Source: Fratercula arctica
Taxonomy: Eukaryota > Chordata > Aves > Charadriiformes > Alcidae
Direction: 5' to 3'
Assembly: GCA_947846985.1 (NCBI GenBank)
Contig: CANTUZ010000027.1
Coordinates: 5,656,491 to 5,720,490, forward strand
Length of the DNA stretch: 64,000 nucleotides
The position numbers were made by a program, and so were the translations under genes. How positions within the stretch are numbered: the first letter of the stretch is position 1; the number at the start of each line of letters is the position of its first letter. Shown in pieces: positions 1 through 11,400 of this stretch. Below the pieces are notes generated by a model that saw only the letters and a program-made list of their open reading frames with translations, ran no database searches and was not told the origin of the DNA.

Positions 1-7
1 GTCCCAC

Positions 8-170
8 CTGTGGGGCGGCCCCGGGGGAGGGCGCAGCTGAAGGCGCGGGGCCGGGGGGGGGATGGCGGGGGGGGGCCCGGGGGGGGGGTCGTGGGCGACG
101 CTCTGGGACCGACGGCGACACTCGAGACGGAGCCGCTCGGCGCAGGGGGGGTGACAGCGCAGCCCACAGC
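8..170 (-). CDS. RASGRP2: RASGRP2 exon 14 (end of C1 and basic tail)
   Basis: Starts [20 protein letters not shown] then SQSVAHD, the His/Cys ligands closing the C1 domain followed by the basic stretch typical of RASGRP2. The later [11 protein letters not shown], also family-like, is in another frame after C-runs. The donor reads CAG|GTGGGA at position 7. Remaining C-terminal coding sequence lies before the window. Confidence 0.87.
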
Positions 171-3100
171 CTGGGGGGGCACGGAGACCCCCAGAGACCC
201 CCCCAGGGCACCTGAGACACCCCCCCCCGGGCACCCACACACCCCCATGGCCCCCCCCCACGGCACCCGTAACCCCCCCATTTCACCCAGAGACCCTCCC
301 AGCACCCATAGACACCCCCCGACCCCCCCCAAGACCCCATAGACACCCCCCCCCCCCCCCCCCGGGACCCATAGACCCCCCCGTGGCACCCAGAGACCCC
401 CCCCAGGACCCCCATAGCCCCCCCCCGGGACCCATAACCCCCCCAGAGCACCCAGAGACCCCCCCCCCAAGGCACCTGAGACCCCCCCCCCCGGGCACCC
501 AGAGACACACCCCCCCCCCCCAGGACCCCCCCCGTGACCCCCATAGACCCCCCCCCGCACCCATAGAGCCCCCCAGGGCACCCAGAGACCCCCCCCCAGG
601 ACCCCCAGAGACCCCCCCAGGACCCATAGCCCCCCCGGGACCCGCAGAGACCCCCCCAGGACCCATAGAGCCCCCCAGGGCACCCAGAGACCCCCCCCCC
701 AGGACCCCCAGAGACCCCCCCCAGGACCCATAGCCACCCCGGGACCCGCATAGAGCCCCCCCACGGACCCATAGAGCCCCCCAGGGCACCCATAGAGCCC
801 CCCCCCAGGACCCCCAGAGACCCCCCCCAGGACCCATAGCCCCCCCCCGGGACCCCCAGAGACCCCCCCAGGACCCATAGCCCCCCCGGGACCCCCAGAG
901 ACCCCCCCAGGACCCATAGCCCCCCCCCGGGACCCCCAGAGACACCCCCCCCGCACCCATAGCCCCCCCCGGGACCCCCAAGAGACCCCCCCCGCACCCA
1001 TAGCCCCCCCCCGGGACCCCCCCACTCACTGCAGCACTTCAGCGCCTGTTTGTGGAGCCCCAAAATCTGGGGGGGGGGGGGGGGAGGGGGGGGGTCGTGG
1101 TGAGGCGGGGGGGGGTGTCCTCGTGCAAGGGGTCCCCTCCTCGTGCACGGGCCCCCCCCCCCCCCCCCCCCCCGTGCACAACGCTCGTGCGAAGCCAGCC
1201 CGGGCGTGCGGGGGGGGCGCAGTCGTGCAAGTCTCGTGCAGTCCTCGTGCGAGCCCCGCCCCCGCCGCGCCCCCCCCGCGCCCCCCCATCCCCCCCCGTG
1301 CCCCCCGCCCCCCCGCCCCCCCCCATGTCCCCGTGCCCATCCGTGGTCCCCCGTCCCCCCCCCCCCCCGTGTCCCCCCGTGTCCCACCCCGCCCCCCCGC
1401 CCCCCCCGTGTCCCCCCGTGCCCCCCCCGTGCCCCTGTGTCCCCCCGCCCGCCCACCCCCCCGTGCCCCCCCCGTGTCCCCCGTCCCCCCCTGTCCCCCC
1501 CCGCGCCCCCCCCGTGTCCCCGTCCCCCCCCGTGTCCCCGTGTCCCCCCGTGCCCCCCCGTGTGCCCTGTCCCCCCCCGCCCCCCCACTCCCCCCGTGCC
1601 CCCCCGCGCCCCCTCGCGCCCCCCCGTGTCCCTCCGTGTCCCCGTGCCCCCCCGTGTCCCCCCCCCGTGCCCCCCCGTGTCCCCGTCCCCCCCACACCCC
1701 CCCACGCCCGCCCCTGTCCCCCCCGCGCCCCCTGTGCCCCCCTGCCCCCCCGCGCCCCCCCGTGCCCCCCCCGTCCCCCCCGCGCCCCCCCCGTGTCCCC
1801 CCCGTCCCCCCCGCGCCCCCCCGTGTCCCCCCCGCCCCCCCGCGCCCCCCCGTGTTCCTCCCCCTCCCTCCCACTCCCCCGTGCCCCCCCGTGCCCCTGT
1901 GTCCCCCCCGCGCCCCCCCGTGTTCCCGTGTCCCCCCGTGTCCCCCCCCGTGTCCCCCCGTGCCCCCCCACGCCCCCCCTCGCCCCCCCACGCCCCCCGT
2001 GTCCCCCCGCCCCCCCGCGCCCCCCCGCACCAGGCGGCCGCAGTGTGCGCAGGGCGCCGGGCGCCGGGCGCTGCTGGGCTGGAAGCGGTGGGGGGGGCCG
2101 GGGGGGGCCCCTGGCTGCAGCGCAGGAAATAGGCCAGGACCTGCCCCCGGCTCAGCCCCCCCGCCCTGCCCCGCGCGGGGGGGTCAGGGGGGGCCAACGC
2201 CTGCCCCCCCCCCCCCCCCCCCGCCCATCCCTGCCCCACACATGGGGGTCGGGGGGGGCAAAGCCATGGGCCCCCCCCGGGGTTTCGGGGGGGGGGTGTC
2301 TCTGTGGGGGGGTCTGTGGGGGGGCCCGGGGGGGGTTGTCGGGGGGTCTGTGGGGGGGGTCCGTGAGGGGGGGGTCCCTGGTGGGGTCCGTGGGGGGGTC
2401 TGGGGGGGGCCCGGGGGGGTTGTCGGGGGGGTGTGGGGGGGTGTCCGTGGGGGGTCCCTGGGAGGGTCCGTGGGGGGGGTCTGGGGGGGGGCCCCGGGGG
2501 GGTGCCGGGGGGGGGTGTCCGTGGGGGGGTTCAGCGGGGGGTCCGGGGGGGGTCCCTGTGGAGGTCCTTGGGGGGGTCCCTGGGGGGGGCCCGGGAGGAG
2601 TCCGTGGGGGATGTCCGTGGGGGGGTCTGGGGGGGGGGGTCCGTGGGGGGGGGGGATCCCTGGGGGGGGTCCGTGGAGGGGTCCGTGGGGGGTCCGGGGG
2701 TCCCTGGGGGGTGTCTCTGGGGGGGAGTCCGTGGGAGGGTCTGGGGGGGGGTCCGTGGGGGTGGTCCCTGGGGGGTCCGTGGGGGGGGGTCCGTGGGGGG
2801 TCTGTGGGGGGGTCCGGGGGTCCCTGGGGGGGGTCCCTGGGGGGGGGGTCCGTGGGGAGTCCGGGGGGCCCTGGGGGGGGTGTCCGGGGGTGTCCGGGGG
2901 GTCCCTGGGGGGGGTGCCCGGGGGGGTCCGGGGGGGCCCTGGGGGGGGGTCCCTGGGGGGGGGGGTCCGGGGGGGCCCGCACCGGTCCGTGTCCAGCTCC
3001 CCGAACTCCTCCCGCAGGTGCGGGAAGTTTTCCCGCAGGATCCCGAATTCCTCCCGCGAGATGCGCCCGTCCCCGTCCACGTCACACTGCCGGAACGCCC

Positions 3101-6100
3101 ACTGCCCCCCCGGGACCCCCCCGTGAGCACCCCCCGGGACCCACCGACCCCCCCCGGGACCCCCCCGGGAGCACCCCCCCGGGACCCACCGACCCCCCCC
3201 GGGACCCCCCCGGGAGCACCCCCCCGGGACCCACCGACCCCCCCCGGGACCCCCCCGTGAGCACCCCCCGGGACCCACCGACCCCCCCCCGGGACCCCCC
3301 CCCCCCATAAACACCCCCCTCGGCACCCACCGACCCCCCCCCGGGACCCCCCCGTGAGCACCCCCCCGGGACCCCCCCCCATAAACACCCCCCCGGGAGC
3401 ACCCCCCGGGACCCCCATAAACACCCCCCCGGGACCCCCGTAAAGACCCCCCCCCCATAAACACCCCCCCGGGACCCCCCCCCCCCCCCCCCCCCATAAA
3501 ACACCCCCCTCGGCACCCACCGACCCCCCCCCGGGACCCCCCCGTGAGCACCCCCCGGGACCCCCCGCCCCCCCCCGGGCCCCCCCCGTGAGCACCCCCC
3601 CGGGACCCCCCCCCCATAAACACCCCCCCGGGAGCACCCCCCCGGGACCCCCATAAACACCCCCCCGGGACCCCCCCCCATAAACACCCCCCCGGGACCC
3701 CCCCCCCCCCCCATAAACACCCCCCTCGGCACCCACCCGACCCCCCCCCCCCCCATAAACACCCCCCTCGGCACCCACCGACCCCCCCCGGGACCCCCCC
3801 GTGAGCACCCCCCCATAAACACCCCCCCATAAACACCCCCCCGGGACCCACCGACCCCCCCCCGGGACCCCCCCCGTGAGCACCCCCCCGGGAGCCCCCC
3901 ATAAACCCCCCCCCGGGACCCACCGACCCCCCCGGGACCCCCGTAAACCCCCCCCCCCGGCACCCACTGACCCCCCCCCCCGGGGCCCACCGACACCCAG
4001 ACCCTCCCGGGACCCCCAAAGAACCCCCCCTCCCCCAGACCCCCCCCCAGGGACCCCGAAACCCCCCGAGACCCCCCCGTGACCCCCCCCGGGAACCCCA
4101 AGATCCCCCTATGAGACCCCCAGCCCCCCCCCAGATGACCCCTGACCCCCCCGAGACCCCCCCGTTCCCTCCCACCTGAGACCCCCGAAGACCCCCCCAT
4201 GAGACCCCCCCCCCAGACCCCCCCGGACCCCCCCGAGGCCCCCAAAGACCCCCCCGTGACCCCCCCAGACCCCCCCGATGACCCCTGACCCCCCGGGACC
4301 CCCCCCCCCCCGCTGCCCCCCCCCCGGGAACCCCCAGACCCGCCCCGTTCCCCCCCGATACCCCCCGTGACCCCCCCCGTGACCCCCCCCGTGACCCCCC
4401 CCCGCTGACCCCTGACCCCCCCCCACCTCCACGAGCCGCTCCAGCTGCGCGCGCAGGCGGGCGGGGTCGGGGCGGGGGGGGTCGGGCAGCACCAGCTCCT
4501 CCGTGGGGCCGGGGGGGGCAGCGCCGGGGGGGCCCCGCCTGGGGGGGGGGGGGGTTAAATTGGGGGGGGGGGGATTTGTGCCCCCCCCGTGCCCACACCC
4601 CCCATATCCCCCCGTTTGTCCCCCCTGTGTCACACTCCTTGTCCCCCCCCCGCTTCCCCCCCCGCTCCCCCCCCCATATCCCCCCGTGACCCCCCCCGTG
4701 ACCCTCCCGTGACCCCCCCGCCCCACCCATTGCCCCCCCCCGCTTCCCCCCCGCTCCCCCCCCATACCCCCCCCATGACCCCCCCCGCCCCACCCATTGC
4801 CCCCCCCTCGCTTCCCCCCCGTGACCCCCCCATATCCCCCCGTGACCCCCCCCCCGCACCACCCATTGCCCCCCCCCCGCTTCCCCCCCCGTGACCCCCC
4901 CCGCTCCCCCCCCATATTCCCCCGTGACCCCCCCGTCCCACCCATTGCCCCCCCCCGCCCCCCCGTGACCCCCCACGTGATCCCCCCCGGGTCACACCCA
5001 CTGCCCCCCCCGCTTCCCCCCCCGCTTCCCCCCCGCTCCCCCCCCCATACCCCCCCATGACCCCCCCCGCCCCACCCATTGCCCCCCCCCGCTTCCCCCC
5101 CCGCTCCCCCCCCATATCCCCCCGTGACCCCCCCGCCCCACCCATTGCCCCCCCCCCCGCTTCCCCCCCGTGACCCCCCCGGCCCCCCCGTGCCCCCCCC
5201 ACGTGCTCACGGCGGGGCGGGGCTGCCGGGGCTCGCGCTGCAGCGAGAGCTGATAGAGCTGCTCCTCCGAGAGCCCCAGCGCCAGCGAGGCCTGGGGGGG
5301 CGGGGGGGGTCAGGGGGGGTCCCAGGGGTCGGGGGGGTCAGGGGGGGTCGGGGGGGTTTGGGGGGTCCCAGGGGGCGGGGGGGGACAGGGGGGGTTTGGG
5401 GGTCCCAGGGGGTCGGGGGTCCCAGGGGTCGGGGGGGGCGGGGGGGGACAGGGGGGTTTGGGGGGTCCCAGGGGTCGGGGGGGTCCCAGGAGTCGGGGGG
5501 GGACAGGGGGGGTTTGGGGGTCCCAGGGGTCGGGGGTCCCAGGGGTCGGGGGGGGCGGGGGGGGACAGGGGGGGTTTGGGGGTCCCAGGGGTCGGGGGGG
5601 TCAGGGGGGGTCAGGGGGGTCCCAGGGGTCGGGGGGGGCGGGGGGGTCAGGGGGGGTTTGGGGTCCCAGGGGTCGGGGGTCCCAGGGGTCAGGGGGGGTC
5701 AGGGGGGGTCCCAGGGGTCGGGGGGGTCAGGGGGGTCGGGGGGGTTTGGGGGGGTCCCAGGGGGCGGGGGGGTCCCAGGAGTCGGGGGGGGACAGGGGGG
5801 GTCCCAGGGGTCGGGGGGGTCAGGGGGGGTCGGGGGGTTTGGGGGTCCCAGGGGTCGGGGGTCCCAGGGGTCAGGGGGGTCCCCAGGGGTCGGGGGGGGA
5901 GGGGGGGACAGGGGGATTTTGGGGGTCCCAGGGGGCGGGGGGGGGTCAGGGGGGGTCAGGGGGGGTCCCAGGGGTCGGGGGGGTCAGGGGGGGGTCGGGG
6001 GGGTTTGGGGGTCCCAGGGGTCGGGGGTCCCAGGGGTCAGGGGGGGTCAGGGGGGGTCCCAGGGGTCGGGGGGGGGCGGGGGGGTCAGGGGGGGTCCCAG

Positions 6101-8367
6101 GAGTCGGGGGGGGACAGGGGGGGTTTGGGGATCCCAGGGGGGCGGGGGGGGGGGCGTCAGGGGGGGTCCCGGGGTCAGGGGGGGCCGGGGGTTCGGGGGG
6201 GTAAGGGGGGGTCAGGGGTGGTCCCAGGGGTTGGGGGGGTCGGGGGGGGACAGGGGGGGTTTGGGGGTCCCGGGGGGGGGGGGGCACGGGGGGGACAGGG
6301 GGGTCGCGGGGCTGGGGGGGGCTGGGGGGGCCGGGGATCTGGGGGGTCCCGGGGTCAGGGGGGGTTTGGGGCTCCCGGGGGTCGGGGGGTCAGGGGGGTC
6401 GGGGGGGGGGCCGGGGGGGGGTTGGGGGTCCCGGGGGGTCAGTGGGGGGGTTTTGGGGGGGGCTGGGACACCTGGGGGGGTTCGGGGGGGGTTGGGGTCG
6501 GGGGGGGGGTATTTGAGGGGGGGTCGCTCACCCTGAGGAGCGGCAGGAGGCCGAGGTGGGCGGGCAGGGGGGGGCTCTGCCCCCCCGCCCCCCCCCCGCC
6601 GCCAGCAGCCCCCCCCAGGATGGCGAAGCGCTGGCGGAGCTTGGCGGGGTGGGGGCGCGCGGGGCCCCCCCAGTCGGGCAGCGCCCGCCTCCAGCGCCAG
6701 CAGGTCCCGCAGGTGAACCCCCAGCGCCGGCAGGCGGAACCCCCCCCCCGCCCCCCCCCAGCAGCCCCCGGTAAGCCCGGAAATTGGGACCCCCCCACAC
6801 GGCCCCCGACAGCCGCGACCACAGCTGGGGGGCGGGGGGGGGGATGGGGGGGAATAGGGAGTGGGGGGGCGGGGGGGGAATGGGGGGGGTTATGGGGGGG
6901 GAATAGGGAGTGGGGGGCGGGGGGGGAATGGGGGGGGTTATGGGGGGGGGAATAGGGAGTGGGGGGGCGGGGGGGGAATGGGGGGGATATGGGGGGAGTA
7001 TGGGGGGGGAATAGGGAGTGGGGGGGCGGGGGGGGAATGGGGGGGATATGGGGGGATATAGGGCGTGGGGGAATGGGGGGCGTTATGGGGGGGAATGGGG
7101 GGGTATGGGGGGGGGGAATAGGGAGTGGGGGGTCGGGGGGGTTATGGGGGGGTATGGGGGGAGTATGGGGGGGGAATAGGGAGTGGGGGGCGGGGGGGGT
7201 TATGGGGGGGAATGGGGGGAATGGGGGGGGAATAGGGAGTGGGGGGGCAGGGGGGGAATGGGGGGGGTTATGGGGGGGTATGGGGGGGGAATAGGGAGTG
7301 GGGGGGCGGGGGGGGTTATGGGGGGATATGGGGGGATATAGGGCGTTGGGGGGGGGGGCGGGGGGGAATGGGGGGCGTTATGGGGGGAATATGGGGGGGG
7401 AATGGGGGGGATAGGGAGTGGGGGGGGTATGGGGGGGGCTATGGGGGGGAATGGGGGGGGAATAGGGAGTGGGGGGGTGGGGGGGGATATGGGGGGGAAT
7501 GGGGGGGGGAATGGGGGGGGAATAGGGAGTGGGGGGGGGGGGGGGGAATGGGGGGGGTAGGGGGGGGGAATAGGGAGTGGGGGGGTGGGGGGGATATGGG
7601 GGGGCGATATGGGGGGGAATGGGGGGTGGGGGGGTATGGGGCGTTATGGGGGGGCGATATGGGGGGAATGGGTCTGGGGAGGGAATAGGGAGTGGGGGGG
7701 CGGGGGGTATGGGGGGGGTACGGGGGATTGGGGGGGATATGGGGGGGTATGGGGGGGGTGGGGGTGGGGGGATATAGGAGGTGGGGGGGGCAATAGGGGG
7801 TGGGGTATGTGGGGGGACATTGGGGGGGGGACATGGGGGGCAATAGGGGACACACGGGGGGGGACACACGGGGGGGTCACACACACACATGGGGGGGGGA
7901 CACACAGACTTTAGACCGGAGCAGGGCTGGGGGCTGACAGCCCCCCCCCCACACACCCCCCCGCGACCCCCATGTGCCCCCCCAGAAGCCCCCACAACAC
8001 CCATTCCCCCCCCCAGACCCCCCCCCTTGGCCCCCCCCAGGACCCCCCCGCTCCCCCCACAGACCCCTTTGCCCCCCCAGGACCCCCCCCGGGACCCCCA
8101 CGACCCCCATATGCCCCCCCCAGGACCCCCAAGTGCCCCCAAGGACCCCCCCGGGACCCCCATGTGCCCCCCAAGTGCCCCCCAGAACCCCTCAGAATCC
8201 CCCCCCCCCAAGGACCCCCATGTGCCCCTCCCCCCCGGGACCCCCCCTTGCCCCCCCCCAGGACCCCCATGTGCCCCCCAAGTGCCCCCCAGAACCCGCC
8301 CTTGCCCCCCCCCAGGACCCCCAAGTGCCCCCCAGGACCCCTCAGAATCCCCCCCCCACGACCCCCA

Positions 8368-8406
<39 letters not shown>

Positions 8407-11400
8407 GACCCCCCCCCCGGGCACCTGCATGAGGTGGGGGGGCAGCAGCGCCAGGGTGTGGGTCAGGCGGGTGATGGCGCTGTGCCCCAGCCCCCCCAAC
8501 CACTGCCAGCAGCGAGTTGAAGTTGCGGAGCTCCAGCAGCTTCTGTGGGGCGGGGGGACAGGGCTGGGCCCAGGCCACTATGGGGCTGGGGGGCCGCTAT
8601 GGGGCAGGGCTGGGGGGCCGCTATGGGGCTGGGGGACTGCCATGGGGCAGGGCTGGGGGGCTGCTATGGGGCTGGGGGGCCGCTGTGGGGCTGGGGTACC
8701 GCTGTGGGGCTGGGGGGCTGCTGTGGGGCATTGCTATGGGGCTGGGGGACTGCCATGGGGCTGGGGGACTGCCATGGGGCAGGGCTGTGGGACTGGGGTG
8801 TTGCTATGGGGTCTATGAGTCCAGGCTATGGGTCAGTCTATGGGTCTGTGGGGCAGTCTATGGGTCTGTGGGGCAATCTATGGGTCTGTGTGTCTATGGG
8901 GCAGTATATGTGTCCGTGGGGCAGTCTATGGGGCAGTCTGTGTGTCTATGGGGCAGTCTGTGGGGCAGTCTGTGTGTCCGTGGGGCAGTCTATGGGGCAG
9001 TCTATGTGTCCGTGGGGCAGTCTGTGGAGCAGTCTATGGGTCTGTGTGTCTATGGGGCAGTCTATGGGGCAGTCTATGGGTCTGTGTGTCTATGGGGCAG
9101 CCCGTGGGTCCGTGGGGCAGTCTATGGGGCAGTCTGTGGGGCAGCCCGTGGGTCCGGGGCTCACCTCCGCCAGCAGGAGGCAGCGGGCGAGGGCCTGGGC
9201 GCGCTGTGGGGCCGATGTGGGGCTGAGCACCAGGTGCTGCACCCAGCGGGAGACGCCGTTGGAGATGGCGGCCACGCGCCAGAGCGACGGGACGGGCACC
9301 GCGCCCCCCCCCCGGGCGAAGCTGCGCAGGTCACGCTGCTGTGGGGCAGGGGCACGTGTGGGGCAGGGGCACGCGTGGGGCAGGGGCACGTGGGGCAGGG
9401 GCATGTGTGGGGCAGGGACACATGTGGGGCAGGGGGACACGTTTGGGGCAGGGACACGTGTGGGGCAGGGACACAATGTGGGGCAGGGGGACACATTTGG
9501 GGCAGGGGCGCATGTGGGGCAGGGACATGTGTGGGGCAGAGGGACATGTGTGGGGCAGAGGGACGCGTGTGGGGCAGGGACACGTGTGGGGCAGAGGGAC
9601 GCGTGTGGGGCAGGGACGTGTGTGGGGCAGGGACGCGTGTGGGGCAGGGACACGTGTGGGGCAGAGGGACACGTGGGGCAGGGGCACGTGTGGGGCAGAG
9701 GAACACGTGTGGGGCAGGGACGCGGTGGCCTCGCACGAGGGCCGTGCACGCGCTGGCTCACGCGCAGTCGTGCGAAGGCGCCGAGCTCCAGGTGCGTGAG
9801 CAGCGCCGCCAGCTCGGCCGCCTCCAGCCGCTCCAGCAGCAGCGAGGCCTTGGGCCGCCGGGCGCTGACGTCACCCGTGATGTCATCAGGGATGTCATCG
9901 TCCTCGGCGGCGTCATCGGGGGCCGCGCTGCTGGGGGGGGGGGTGTGTGGGGTGAGCGCGGGGTGCACACGCGTGTCCTCGTGCAAATACACGTGTCCTC
10001 GTGCAAAACCAGGTGTCCTGGTGCACGCACACACACGTCCTCGTGCACAAACACGTGTCCTGGTGCACACATGCGTTTCCTCGTGCAAATACAAGTGTCC
10101 TGATGCATACACAAGCATGTCCTCGTGCACACACACGTGTGCCCTCGTGCAAATACAGGTGTCCTTGTGCACACACACGCACACCCTCGTGCACACACAG
10201 GTGTCCTCGTGCGCACACACACGTCGTCGTGCAAATACGGGTGTCCTGGTGCACGCACACACGCACGTCTCCTCGTGCACGTACATGTGTTCTCGTGCGT
10301 GCACACGCGTGTCGTCGTGCACACACACGGGTCCTTGTGCAAATACACACGTCCTTGTGCACACACCCCCATCCTCGTGCACGCACACACGCGCCGTCGT
10401 GCAAATACAGGTGTCCTGGTGCGCACACACGCGTGTCCTCGTGCGCGTACATGTGTCCTCGTGCACACACGCGTGTGTTCCCCCCCCACCCGCCCCACTT
10501 CTGCCTCCCCCCCCCCAGGGGTCGATGTGGGGCTGGGGACCCCCAAGCCCCTCCCCAAGCCCCCCCCCGCCCCCCTGCCCCCCACGTACAGGCTCTCCAG
10601 GTCGATGTGGGGCTGGGGACCCCCAAGCCCCCCCCAAGCCCCCCCCCGCCCCCCTGCCCCCCACGTACAGGCTCTCCAGGTCGATGTGGGGCTGGGGGCC
10701 CCCCCCCGGCCCCCCCCAGCGCCTCCCGCAGCTCCCGCAGCCGCCCCAAGAGCTCGGGGTCCCCCGTCAGCTCCCCCGGGAAGGCCCGGACCCAGTACCT
10801 GGGGGGGGGAAAGGGGTCGGGGGGGGCCGGGGGGGGCCCAGAGGGGTCTGGGGGGGGGACTGGGGGGGGTCTGGGTGGGGAGCAGAGGGTCCCCAAAAGG
10901 GTCTGGGGGGGGGGGCCAGGGGGGCCCCAGAGGGGTCTGGGGGGACTGGGGGGGTCTGGGGTCCCAAAGTGCGGTCTTGGGGGGGTCCATGGGGGGGGAG
11001 AAGGGGGGGTCTGGGGGGGCCTGGGGGTCTCAGGAGGGGGCCATGGGGGGGGGGGAAGGGAGGGGCTGGGGGGGGGCTGGGGGGGGGGTCCCAAAGTGGG
11101 TCTTGGGGGCGTCCATGGGGGGGGGGAAAGGGGTCGGGGGGGGCCGGGGGGGTCCCCAGAAGGGTCTGGGGGGGACTGGGGGTCCCAAAATGGGTCTTGG
11201 GGGGGTCCATGGGGGGGAGAAAGGGGTCGGGGGGGGGGGGGTCTGGGGGTCTCAGGAGGGGTCCATGGCGGGGGGGTAAGGGGGGCCTGGGGGGGGCAGA
11301 GGGTCCCCAGAAGGGTCGGGGGGGGGTCCGGGGGGGTCTGGGGGCGGTTCTGGGGGGCAGGTGGTCCCCAAAAGGGTCTGGGGGGGGTTTGGGGGTCTCA

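Noticed and set aside
1039..5210. Long Gly- or Pro-rich frames on both strands in the GC-rich part
   Set aside because: They follow intronic minisatellites and cross known splice sites. Only the short exon segments match a protein family.
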